From the NCBI RefSeq assembly GCF_016899425.1, contig NZ_CP045994.1:1736001-1800000 (forward strand): 64,000 nt of DNA, in the 5' to 3' direction. Shown piece by piece: positions 47,716 through 55,725 of this stretch. Position 1 is the first letter of the stretch. Every line of letters begins with the position of its first letter. This DNA is from Burkholderia sp. MS389 (GTDB taxonomy: Bacteria; Pseudomonadota; Gammaproteobacteria; Burkholderiales; Burkholderiaceae). The notes under the pieces are model-generated. The model did no database searches and was not told the DNA's origin. It was given only the letters and a program-made list of their open reading frames with translations. The translations under genes were made by a program, and so were the position numbers.

Positions 47716-48228
47716 ATGAAAAAATCCATCCTGAGCGCTGTCGCACTCGCAGCCCTGTCCACCTCGGCCTTCGCAGCGGGCACCGGCACGATCAACTTCA
47801 CGGGCGAGATCGTCGCGGGCGCATGCGGCATCGACTCGGGCTCGGTCAACCAGACCGTGAACCTCGGCAAGGTGCCGACCAACGTGTTCAAGCAAGCCGG
47901 CGACAAGTCCACGCCGACCAACTTCGACATCAAGCTGACCGATTGCGACACCAGCGTCGCGAAGAACGCGTACTTCACGTTCACGGGCACGTCGAGCGCG
48001 GGCCAGCCGAAGCTGCTCGCCACGATCGGTTCGGCAACCAACGTCGGCATCCGCCTGCAGGCCGCGTCGGGCGAATACCTCGACAACGGCGCCGAGCAGA
48101 AGGCGCCGACGCTGCTGCAGAACGGCACGAACATCGCGCGCTTCGCGGCGATGTACGAAGCGACGGCAGCCGGCGTGACGCCGGGTACCGCCGACGGCGT
48201 CGCGAACTTCACGGTCCGCTACCAGTAA
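47716..48228 (+). CDS. Major fimbrial subunit (type 1 pilin family)
   Basis: Structural subunit of a chaperone-usher fimbria, 170 aa. Signal peptide about residues 1-21 (cleavage after F-A-A). The mature protein starts with the donor strand (G-T-I-N-F-T-G-E-I-V-A-G-A-C, about 24-37). It has the conserved pair of Cys residues near 37 and 77 and the C-terminal beta-strand ending in V-R-Y-Q (penultimate aromatic Tyr), the site recognised by chaperone and usher. It is first in the operon and separated from the usher gene by a hairpin, consistent with high expression. It is FimA-like by family; no specific symbol is claimed. Confidence 0.88.
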   Translation: MKKSILSAVALAALSTSAFAAGTGTINFTGEIVAGACGIDSGSVNQTVNLGKVPTNVFKQAGDKSTPTNFDIKLTDCDTSVAKNAYFTFTGTSSAGQPKLLATIGSATNVGIRLQAASGEYLDNGAEQKAPTLLQNGTNIARFAAMYEATAAGVTPGTADGVANFTVRYQ

Positions 48229-48240
48229 GCATCCGTACCG

Positions 48241-48267
48241 GAGGAGGGATGCGTGCATCCCTTCCTC
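48241..48267 (+). terminator. Attenuator-like hairpin between pilin and usher genes
   Basis: GAGGAGGGATGC (48241-48252) pairs with GCATCCCTTCCTC (48255-48267) with one unpaired base, followed by a pyrimidine-rich stretch ending in GTTTTCC. It should reduce transcription of the usher relative to the pilin. Confidence 0.6.
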
Positions 48268-48317
48268 CTTCGTCCTTCCTCTCGTTTTCCTTCTCCTCGG
48301 ACTCCCGGTAGCACCGC

Positions 48318-50804
48318 GTGCGAATCAGACATTCCTTCCTTTGCGTCTCCGTGCTGGTCGTCGGCAGCCAGAGCCAGGCGACGGAATTCAATTCGTCGTT
48401 CCTCGACATCGACGGAACGCGCAACGTCGACCTGTCGCAGTTCTCACAGGCCGACTTCACGCTGCCCGGCGAGTACATGCTCGACGTGCAGGTCAACGAC
48501 CTGTACCTCGGATTGCAGCCGATCGAATTCGTGGCGGTCGATGCGACGGGCGCGGGCAAGCCGTGCCTGCGGCCGGAGCTCGTCGCGCGGTTCGGCCTGA
48601 AGCCGTCGCTGGTCAAGGACCTGCCGCGCTTCCGGGGCGGTAGCTGCGTCGACCTGGCCGCGATCGAAGGGGCGACCGTGCGTTACCTGAAAAGCGACGG
48701 GCGGCTCAAGATCACGATTCCGCAGGCGGCGCTCGAATTCACCGATTCGACCTACCTGCCGCCGGAGCACTGGTCCGAAGGGATTCCCGGCGCGATGCTC
48801 GACTATCGCGTGATCGCGAACACGAACCGCAACTTCGGTGCGGGCGGCGGGCAGACGAATGCGATCCAGGCGTACGGGACGGTCGGCGCGAACTGGGATG
48901 CGTGGCGTTTTCGCGGCGACTACCAGGCGCAATCGAACGTGGGCAACACCGCGTACGCGGACCGCACGTTCCGCTTCAGCCGGCTTTATGCGTTTCGCGC
49001 GCTGCCGTCGATCCAGTCGACGGTGACGTTCGGCGACGACTACCTGACCTCCGACATTTTCGACACGTTCGCGCTGACGGGTGCGTCGATCCGCAGTGAC
49101 GACCGCATGCTGCCGCCGTCGCTGCGCGGCTATGCGCCGCTGATCTCGGGCGTCGCGCGCACCAACGCGACCGTGACCGTGTCGCAGGCCGGCCGCGTGC
49201 TGTACGTGACGCGCGTGTCGCCGGGCGCATTTGCGCTGCAGAACATCAACACGAGCGTGCAGGGCACGCTCGACGTCGCGGTCGAGGAAGAGGACGGCAG
49301 CGTGCAGCGCTTCCAGGTGACGACGGCCGCCGTGCCGTTCCTCGCGCGCACCGGCCAGTTGCGCTACAAGGCCGCGGTCGGCAAGCCGCGGCTGTTCGGC
49401 GGCGCCGGCATCACGCCGTTCTTCGGCTTCGGCGAAATCGCGTACGGCCTGCCGTTCGACGTCACCGCCTATGGCGGCTTCATCGCCGCGTCGGGCTATA
49501 CGTCGATCGCGCTCGGCGTCGGCCGCGATTTCGGCGCGTTCGGCGCGGTGTCGGCCGACGTCACGCATGCGCGGGCGCGCTTGTGGTGGAACGGCGCGAC
49601 ACGCAACGGCAACTCGTATCGGATCAACTATTCGAAGCACTTCGACGGGCTCGATGCGGACGTGCGCTTCTTCGGCTACCGCTTCTCCGAGCGCGAGTAC
49701 ACCAGCTTCGCGCAGTTCTCCGGCGACCCGACCGCGTACGGCCTCGCCAACAGCAAGCAGCGCTATTCGGCGACGCTGTCGAAGCGCTTCGGCGACACGT
49801 CGACCTATTTCTCGTACGACCAGACGACCTACTGGGCGCGCGCGTCCGAGCAGCGCGTCGGCCTGACGCTCACGCGTGCATTCTCGATCGGCACGCTGCG
49901 CAACCTGAACGTCAGCGTGTCGGCATTCCGCACGCAAAGCGCCGGCGCGAGCGGCAACCAGTTCTCGGTCACCGCGACGCTGCCGATCGGCGGCCGCCAC
50001 ACCGTCACGTCGAACCTGACGACGGGCAACGGCAGCACCAGCGTGAACGCGGGCTACATCTACGACGATCCGGCCGGCCGCACCTATCAGGTCAATGCGG
50101 GCGAGACCGACGGCCGCGCGTCGGCGAACGCGAGCTTCCGGCAGCGCACGTCGGCGTACCAGCTCACCGCGCAGGCATCGACGCTCGCCAATGCGTATGC
50201 GGCCGCGTCGCTCGAAGTCGACGGCTCGTTCGTCGCGACGCAGTACGGCGTGTCCGCGCACGCGAACGGCAACGCGGGCGATACGCGGCTGCTGGTGTCG
50301 ACCGACGGCGTGCCCGACGTGCCGCTGTCCGGCACGCTCACGCACACCGATTCGCGCGGCTACGCGGTCCTCGACGGCATCTCGCCTTACAACGTGTACG
50401 ACGCGACCGTGAACGTCGAGAAGCTGCCGCTCGAAGTGCAGGTGACGAACCCGATCCAGCGCATGGTGCTGACCGACGGCGCGATCGGCTTCGTGAAGTT
50501 CTCCGCCGCGCGCGGCAGCAACCTGTACCTGACGCTGACCGACGCGGCCGGCCACGCGCTGCCGTTCGGCGCGTCGGTGCAGGACGCGGCGAACGGCAAG
50601 GAGCTCGGCATCGTCGGCGAGGGCGGCGCGGCGTTCCTGACCCAGGTTCAGCCGAAATCCGCGCTGGCGGTGCGGGCGGGCGAACGCACGCTGTGCACGA
50701 TCGACGCGCTGCCGAATCAGCTCCAACTCGAAGGCACGCCGATTCCGGTGACGTGCCGGACACCGGGCGAGTCGCATGCGGCGGCCGCGCGGGTCGAACG
50801 ATGA
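48318..50804 (+). CDS. Fimbrial outer-membrane usher
   Basis: Outer-membrane assembly platform for the fimbria, 828 aa. A GTG start (48318) gives a signal peptide ending near Q-S-Q-A. The usher N-terminal domain follows (F-N-S-S-F-L-D near 24-30, L-P-G-E-Y-M-L-D-V near 49-57), with the conserved Cys pair in K-P-C-L-R-P-E and G-S-C-V-D-L. The central barrel contains a plug domain, with two small beta domains at the C terminus (Y-N-V-Y-D-A-T-V-N near 694-702; one Cys pair at the end). It sits between pilin and chaperone genes; its stop overlaps the chaperone ATG. Confidence 0.9.
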   Translation: MRIRHSFLCVSVLVVGSQSQATEFNSSFLDIDGTRNVDLSQFSQADFTLPGEYMLDVQVNDLYLGLQPIEFVAVDATGAGKPCLRPELVARFGLKPSLVKDLPRFRGGSCVDLAAIEGATVRYLKSDGRLKITIPQAALEFTDSTYLPPEHWSEGIPGAMLDYRVIANTNRNFGAGGGQTNAIQAYGTVGANWDAWRFRGDYQAQSNVGNTAYADRTFRFSRLYAFRALPSIQSTVTFGDDYLTSDIFDTFALTGASIRSDDRMLPPSLRGYAPLISGVARTNATVTVSQAGRVLYVTRVSPGAFALQNINTSVQGTLDVAVEEEDGSVQRFQVTTAAVPFLARTGQLRYKAAVGKPRLFGGAGITPFFGFGEIAYGLPFDVTAYGGFIAASGYTSIALGVGRDFGAFGAVSADVTHARARLWWNGATRNGNSYRINYSKHFDGLDADVRFFGYRFSEREYTSFAQFSGDPTAYGLANSKQRYSATLSKRFGDTSTYFSYDQTTYWARASEQRVGLTLTRAFSIGTLRNLNVSVSAFRTQSAGASGNQFSVTATLPIGGRHTVTSNLTTGNGSTSVNAGYIYDDPAGRTYQVNAGETDGRASANASFRQRTSAYQLTAQASTLANAYAAASLEVDGSFVATQYGVSAHANGNAGDTRLLVSTDGVPDVPLSGTLTHTDSRGYAVLDGISPYNVYDATVNVEKLPLEVQVTNPIQRMVLTDGAIGFVKFSAARGSNLYLTLTDAAGHALPFGASVQDAANGKELGIVGEGGAAFLTQVQPKSALAVRAGERTLCTIDALPNQLQLEGTPIPVTCRTPGESHAAAARVER

Positions 50805-51568
50805 TTTTCATGGATCCAGCGATGAAGAACGCTTTCTCCCTTTCTTTCCCGCGGCGCGCGCTGTGCGCGTTCGCGACCGTCGGCGCGATGCTGGCTGGCG
50901 CCGCGCAGGCGGCGATCGTGCCCGATCGCACGCGCGTGATCTTCAACGAAGGCGAGCAGGCCGCGATCGTGACGATCACCAACAAGAGCGCGACATATCC
51001 GTATCTCGTGCAGTCGTGGCTCGAGGACGCGAAGGGCAACAAGACCACATCGCCGCTGATGGTCGTGCCGCCGCTGCAGCGCATCGAGGCGAACGAGCGC
51101 AACGTGCTGCGGATCGCGAAGCTGCCGGGCACCGAGTTGCCGGCCGATCGCGAAACGGTGTTCTACCTGAACATCCGCGAAGTGCCGCCGAAGACCGATA
51201 CGCCGAACACGCTGCAGATCGCGCTGCATACGCAGATGAAGCTGTTCTACCGGCCGAAGGCCGTGCAGCCCGCGCGCGACGAGGACTGGACGCTGCCGAT
51301 GACGCTGCGGGTGGAGGCGGCCGCGCACAAGCTGGTGTTCGACAACCCGACGCCGTACCACGTGACGGTGGTCGACGTGAGCGCGGGCGCGCAGAAGACG
51401 CCGGTGCCGATCGAGCCGGTGATGGTGAGCCCGATGAGCACGGCCGACGTGCCGTTCAAGGCCGCGACGCCGGCGACGCTGTTCGTCACGCATATCGACG
51501 ATTACGGCGGCCAGGTGGCGGTCGAGTATGCGTGCGACGCCGGTGTGTGCAAGAGCGTGAAGCAATGA
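50801..51568 (+). CDS. Fimbrial periplasmic chaperone
   Basis: PapD-like chaperone that folds pilins by donor-strand complementation, 255 aa. The signal peptide (from M-K-N-A-F to A-Q-A, residues 8-37) precedes an immunoglobulin-like domain with the family signature: I-V-P-D-R-T-R-V-I-F near 39-48 (with the anchoring Arg), R-I-E-A-N-E-R-N-V-L near 98-107 and F-Y-L-N-I-R-E-V-P near 125-133. The ATG at 50801 overlaps the usher stop. ATG 50822 would give a tidier signal peptide and is a real alternative. The last residues overlap the adhesin start. Confidence 0.88.
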   Translation: MIFMDPAMKNAFSLSFPRRALCAFATVGAMLAGAAQAAIVPDRTRVIFNEGEQAAIVTITNKSATYPYLVQSWLEDAKGNKTTSPLMVVPPLQRIEANERNVLRIAKLPGTELPADRETVFYLNIREVPPKTDTPNTLQIALHTQMKLFYRPKAVQPARDEDWTLPMTLRVEAAAHKLVFDNPTPYHVTVVDVSAGAQKTPVPIEPVMVSPMSTADVPFKAATPATLFVTHIDDYGGQVAVEYACDAGVCKSVKQ

Positions 51569-52587
51569 GCGCGGGCATGCGTCATCGGGCGGCGCCGGCG
51601 GCATGGCTGCGCTGGGTCGTCCTCGCGCTGCTGATCGCGGCCGTGCAGCCGGCGTGGGCGCTGCGCTGCCTGACGAACAGCGGCGCGACGTCGTTGACCG
51701 AGCCGATCGGCGGCGTGGCGTCGTATCCGACCGACGCGCCGGACGGCTACGTGATCTGGGTGTCGCCGGTGCGCACGACGTCGGGGTATTGCTACAAGGA
51801 CCTGGGGGACGCCGGCAGCCTGAAGGTCGTCGACAACATCTACTTCTACGCGAATCCGAATCGTACGGACCCTGCCGCATGGGGACTCGAGATCGGCATC
51901 CGCTACAAGGGCGTCGATTATTTCGACAAGACCAGCAATCGCGGCGGCGGGGTGTTTACCGGGTATTCGGTGCCGCCGTGCACCCGGTACGACTTCGACC
52001 GCGGGCGTTGTCAGCGCACGAACATCAGCATCGACTACCAGGTCGTCGTGCGCAAGAAGGGCAACTGGATCCAGCCGCCGAGCGATATCTACACGGTGTT
52101 CCAGTTCGACGGCGAGTTCGGGCTGAATGCGTTCGGCACGAGCTTCCAGTACCGGCTGAGCGGCCTGCGCAACCTCAAGCCGACACCGTGCTTCGTCGAC
52201 GTCCTCGTGACGCCCGAACCGGGCATCGTCAATTTCGGGCAGGTGCAGGCGGCGGGTAACGGCTTCATGCCCGCGGTGCCCCGCAAGCGGTTCTCGTTGT
52301 CGCTGACCAAGAAATGCAACGTCGCGGTGCGGGTGGACGGGTATTTCGAAACGAGTTTTCCGGTCCAGAACGGTTTGCTGGTGCCGGCGCAGGACAGCAA
52401 TTTCGGGATCGGCATCGAGGATAGCCAGGGCAAGGCCATTCCGTTCAACCAGCAGTTCACGCTGGCTCAGTTCGCGTCCAACGTAATGAATCAGAGCGTG
52501 CTGATGGACGCGGTGCTGAAGTCGTTCGGGCCGCCGAAGATCGGGCGGTTCGATGCGACGGCGACGATCCGGTTGTTCATCTACTGA
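51565..52587 (+). CDS. Fimbrial tip adhesin (two-domain)
   Basis: Predicted tip protein that binds host or surface receptors, 340 aa. Signal peptide about residues 1-32 (ending A-W-A-L), an N-terminal receptor-binding domain of about 175 residues with unique sequence and Cys-rich patches (P-C-T-R-Y-D near 139-144, R-C-Q-R), and a C-terminal pilin domain starting near L-K-P-T-P-C-F-V-D-V. The pilin domain ends in the aromatic tail L-F-I-Y used for chaperone binding. Being last in the operon and twice pilin length supports the adhesin role. The receptor is unknown. The start overlaps the chaperone stop. Confidence 0.8.
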   Translation: MSAGMRHRAAPAAWLRWVVLALLIAAVQPAWALRCLTNSGATSLTEPIGGVASYPTDAPDGYVIWVSPVRTTSGYCYKDLGDAGSLKVVDNIYFYANPNRTDPAAWGLEIGIRYKGVDYFDKTSNRGGGVFTGYSVPPCTRYDFDRGRCQRTNISIDYQVVVRKKGNWIQPPSDIYTVFQFDGEFGLNAFGTSFQYRLSGLRNLKPTPCFVDVLVTPEPGIVNFGQVQAAGNGFMPAVPRKRFSLSLTKKCNVAVRVDGYFETSFPVQNGLLVPAQDSNFGIGIEDSQGKAIPFNQQFTLAQFASNVMNQSVLMDAVLKSFGPPKIGRFDATATIRLFIY

Positions 52588-52767
52588 CGGCGGTGGGCGC
52601 GGCCGCGTCGTGAATCTCGGCCGTTTCGGTCACCGGGCAACTTCCTTCGGCCCGGAAAGCTTGCCGTGCTTCGTAGACCCGTCGCGTTCGTCCTGTCCGC
52701 CGAAGCAGGCATTCCGGCAATTGTTCAGACAAATCCCACTAACCTAAAGGGTTATCTCGTAATCGGA

Positions 52768-52796
52768 TTGAGAATGATTTGCGTTTACGTTAAATT
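52768..52796 (+). promoter_or_regulatory. orbS sigma-70 promoter with overlapping Fur-box-like element
   Basis: TTGAGA (52768-52773), a 17-base spacer and TAAATT (52791-52796) form a good sigma-70 promoter. Positions 52770-52788 match the 19-base Fur consensus at 12 of 19 positions by eye. Iron-bound Fur would therefore occlude the promoter. The start codon of orbS lies 32 bases after the -10. Confidence 0.75.
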
Positions 52797-52827
52797 CCCT
52801 TATCTCGGAATTTGACGGAGCAGATCG

Positions 52828-53496
52828 ATGGCGATGGCGGAAGTGCTCGACCGACCGGTAGCGGCAGCGGCAAACCCGTTCCTCGGCAGTTATCCGGACC
52901 TGCCGCCGCGCGCCGCGCCGCGTGCGCGCCGGGCGTCCGAGCCGCGTGCGCAGGGCGCGCTGCTCGATGTGCTGATCTCGCATCGCGCGATGCTCGTCAA
53001 CGTCGCGCGCGGCTTCGTCGGCTGCGCGAGCCGCGCGGAGGACGTCGTGCACGACGTGTTCGTGAAACTCGTCGAGTTCCCCAATCAGGACGCGGTGCGC
53101 CAGCCGGTCGCGTACGTGACGCGGATGGTGCGCAACGCATCGATCGACGCGTGCCGCCGGCAAAGCCTCGAAAACGTCTATCACACCGAAGAGGACGACG
53201 GCTACGACGTGCCGTCGCCCGAGCCGACGCCGGAAGCCGCGTTGATGACGCGCGATACGCTGCGGCGCGTGTGCGCCGCGCTCGACGACCTGCCGGCGCG
53301 CAGCCGGGCGGCATTCGAGATGGTGCGGCTGCGCGAGGAGACGCTGCAGACCGCGGCGCGCGCGCTGAACGTGTCGCAGACGCTCGTGCATTTCATGGTG
53401 CGCGACGCGGAGCGCCACTGCGCGGAATGCCTCGACGCATGCCATCGCGGCGTCGCCTGCCCGGTGTTCCTGGGCGGCCGCGCACGGCGGCGGTAA
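52828..53496 (+). CDS. orbS: ECF-family iron-starvation sigma factor OrbS
   Basis: Extracytoplasmic-function sigma factor that directs RNA polymerase to ornibactin genes, 222 aa. Region 2 (about residues 48-115, with [12 protein letters not shown]) and region 4 (about 148-200, with [12 protein letters not shown]) are present; an extra N-terminal 40 residues precede region 2. No anti-sigma or TonB-linked regulator gene lies next to it, as in PvdS-type systems. The C-terminal tail has four Cys (198, 201, 205, 211; C-x2-C-x3-C-x5-C). GGAG lies upstream of ATG 52828; a second in-frame ATG at 52834 is a minor alternative. Confidence 0.9.
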   Translation: MAMAEVLDRPVAAAANPFLGSYPDLPPRAAPRARRASEPRAQGALLDVLISHRAMLVNVARGFVGCASRAEDVVHDVFVKLVEFPNQDAVRQPVAYVTRMVRNASIDACRRQSLENVYHTEEDDGYDVPSPEPTPEAALMTRDTLRRVCAALDDLPARSRAAFEMVRLREETLQTAARALNVSQTLVHFMVRDAERHCAECLDACHRGVACPVFLGGRARRR

Positions 53497-53518
53497 AAAA
53501 ACGCGCCGGCCAACCGTC
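53494..53518 (+). promoter_or_regulatory. OrbS-type promoter ahead of orbH
   Basis: TAAAA (53494-53498), a 16-base spacer and CGTC (53515-53518) match the TAAAT-N16-CGT style of PvdS-dependent promoters. The -35 box overlaps the orbS stop codon. The same architecture recurs ahead of orbE and orbI. Confidence 0.78.
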
Positions 53519-53581
53519 TATCAGACAGGAGCGGCCGAATTCGCCGCTTCGCTTCCTTCAACCGCCCAGCGATTTCCGATC

Positions 53582-53824
53582 ATGACGCAAGCCCCGACGC
53601 CTTCCGCCGACACCGACGATCTCGTCTATACGGTCGTCATCAACGACGAAGAACAGTATTCGATCTGGCCGACGTTCCGGCCCGTGCCCGCCGGCTGGCG
53701 CGAGATCGGCGTGAGCGGCCCGAAGGCCGACTGTCTCGCGCACATCGAAACCGTCTGGACCGACATGCGTCCCGCGAGCCTGCGCCGCGCGATGGACGGC
53801 GAGCGCGCGACGCGCGCGTCGTGA
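53582..53824 (+). CDS. orbH: MbtH-like NRPS accessory protein
   Basis: Small cytoplasmic partner that binds and activates adenylation domains of nonribosomal peptide synthetases. The 80-aa protein has the MbtH core [10 protein letters not shown] near residues 21-30 and the conserved tryptophans W-R-E-I and V-W-T-D-M-R-P, with S-L-R-R near the end. Family length is usually 60-80 aa. It is the first gene after orbS, under its own OrbS-type promoter. Confidence 0.93.
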   Translation: MTQAPTPSADTDDLVYTVVINDEEQYSIWPTFRPVPAGWREIGVSGPKADCLAHIETVWTDMRPASLRRAMDGERATRAS

Positions 53825-53869
53825 CCCGTTGCGCCGCACGTGCGGCGCGTCACCTGAAGAGGACGTTGC

Positions 53870-54877
53870 ATGACCCTGCTTTCGTTGCCGACGCTCGACG
53901 ACCTGCGTATCGAGCCGGGACTGCCCACCGTCGTGTCGCCGCGCGGCAACGACGGGATGTCGATCGACGACGTCGCGCCGCTCGCGCGCGAGATCGCGGT
54001 CGACACGCTCGAACGGGCGGGCGGCGTGCTGTTCACGGGCTTTCGCGTGCCGTCGATCGACACGTTCCAGCAATTCGCGGCCTCGTTCGGCGATCCGCTG
54101 ATCGGCTATGAATACGCGTCGACGCCGCGCAGCCAGGTCGAAGGCGCGGTCTACACGTCGACCGAATACCCGCCGCACCGCGCGATTCCGCTGCACAACG
54201 AGCAGTCGTACACGCGCGAATGGCCGCTGCGGATCTGGTTCCACTGCGCGCTCGCCGCGCCGAAGGGCGGCGCGACGCCGATCGCGGACAGCCGCGCCGT
54301 TTACCGCGCGCTCGATCCGGCGCTCGTCGCGCGCTTCGAGAAGCGCGAGCTGCTGTACGTGCGCAATTTCGGGCAGGGTCTCGATCTGCCGTGGCAGCAG
54401 TCGTTCGGCACCGACGAGCCGGCCGAGGTCGAGCGGATGTGCGCGGCGCGCGGCATCGAGTGCGCGTGGCGCACCGACGACGACGGCGAACTGCTGCTGC
54501 GCACGCGCGAGCGTTGCCAGGCCGTCGCGCGCCATCCGCGCACGGGGGACCGCGTATGGTTCAACCAGGCGAACCTGTTTCACCTGTCGGCGCTCGACGA
54601 CGACATGCAGGAAGCGCTCGTCGACGCGGTCGGGCTCGAGAACGTGCCGCGCAACGTGTATTACGGCGACGGCGAACCGCTCGAGGCCGACGCGCTCGCG
54701 CAGATCCGCGGCGTGCTCGACCAGCAGCGCATCGTGTTCCCGTGGCGCACCGGCGACGTGCTGATGCTCGACAACATGCTGACCGCGCATGCGCGCGACC
54801 CGTTCGAGGGGCCGCGCAAGGTCGTCGTCGCGATGGCGCAGAGTTACACGGTCCCGCGCGACCGAACGGAGGATTGA
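53870..54877 (+). CDS. orbG: TauD/SyrP-like Fe(II)/2-oxoglutarate dioxygenase
   Basis: Probably hydroxylates the beta carbon of aspartate, giving the beta-hydroxy-Asp of ornibactin that chelates iron. The 335-aa protein has the metal-binding H-x-E/D motif in L-H-N-E-Q-S-Y (near residues 107-113) and the distal His of T-A-H-A-R-D-P-F near 304-311, with the downstream Arg for 2-oxoglutarate in G-P-R-K. It resembles SyrP-type hydroxylases acting on carrier-bound amino acids. It lies 45 bases after orbH, and its stop overlaps orbC by one base (TGATG). Confidence 0.88.
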   Translation: MTLLSLPTLDDLRIEPGLPTVVSPRGNDGMSIDDVAPLAREIAVDTLERAGGVLFTGFRVPSIDTFQQFAASFGDPLIGYEYASTPRSQVEGAVYTSTEYPPHRAIPLHNEQSYTREWPLRIWFHCALAAPKGGATPIADSRAVYRALDPALVARFEKRELLYVRNFGQGLDLPWQQSFGTDEPAEVERMCAARGIECAWRTDDDGELLLRTRERCQAVARHPRTGDRVWFNQANLFHLSALDDDMQEALVDAVGLENVPRNVYYGDGEPLEADALAQIRGVLDQQRIVFPWRTGDVLMLDNMLTAHARDPFEGPRKVVVAMAQSYTVPRDRTED

Positions 54878-55725
54878 TGACGCGTAGTACCGCCGCGCTT
54901 GCCGCGCGCGGGCTGTCGGTGGGATATCGCGACCATGTCGTGATCGACGGGCTGGACCTGTCGATCGCGGCCGGTCGCGTAACCGCGCTGTGCGGACCGA
55001 ACGGCTGCGGCAAGAGCACGCTGCTGCGCACGCTCGCGGGCCTGCAGCCCGCGCGTGCCGGCCACGTTGAAGTCAACGGCAAGCCGCTCGCATCGTTTCG
55101 CCGTCGCGCGCTCGCGCGCGAGCTGACGATGCTCGCGCAGTTCAACCAGATTCCGTCGGGCCTCACGGTGCGCGAACTCGTCGCGTACGGGCGCTATGCG
55201 TACGGCGGCTTCCTGCGCGGCCTGTCGCGCGCCGATCATGCGGCGATCGACGAGGCGCTCGACACGAGCGGCCTTGTGAACGATGCGGAGCGCGACGTCG
55301 GCGCGCTGTCGGGCGGCGAACGCCAGCGCGCGTGGATCGCGATGGCGCTCGCGCAGCAGGCGCCGATCGTGCTGCTCGACGAACCGACGACGTATCTCGA
55401 CATTCATCACCAGCTCGACATCCTCGATGCGCTGCGTGCGCTGAACCGCGCGCGCGGGCTGACGATCGTCTGGGTGTTGCACGACCTGAACCAGGCGGCC
55501 GCGTACAGCGACGAGATCGTGCTGATGCGCGCGGGCCGTCTCGTCGCGCAGGGCACGCCCGACGCGATGCTCGAGCCGGCGCGGCTGCGCGCGGCGTTCG
55601 GCGTCGAGATGCTGAAGCTCGCGCATCCGCAGACGGGCGCGCCGATGTGCGTGCCGGCCTACGGGCCGTCGACCGACGGCGCGCCGCAGGCGGCCGGCGT
55701 CTTCGACCGGGATCTCGCCGTATGA
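54877..55725 (+). CDS. orbC: Ferric-siderophore ABC transporter ATPase
   Basis: Powers import of ferric ornibactin across the inner membrane, 282 aa, FecE/FepC type. Walker A G-P-N-G-C-G-K-S-T near residues 41-49, signature L-S-G-G-E-R-Q-R near 145-152, Walker B I-V-L-L-D-E-P-T-T-Y-L-D near 164-175 and H-loop W-V-L-H-D-L near 198-203 are intact. GGAGG precedes the ATG at 54877, which overlaps the orbG stop. It ends in an ATGA overlap with orbD. Confidence 0.92.
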   Translation: MTRSTAALAARGLSVGYRDHVVIDGLDLSIAAGRVTALCGPNGCGKSTLLRTLAGLQPARAGHVEVNGKPLASFRRRALARELTMLAQFNQIPSGLTVRELVAYGRYAYGGFLRGLSRADHAAIDEALDTSGLVNDAERDVGALSGGERQRAWIAMALAQQAPIVLLDEPTTYLDIHHQLDILDALRALNRARGLTIVWVLHDLNQAAAYSDEIVLMRAGRLVAQGTPDAMLEPARLRAAFGVEMLKLAHPQTGAPMCVPAYGPSTDGAPQAAGVFDRDLAV

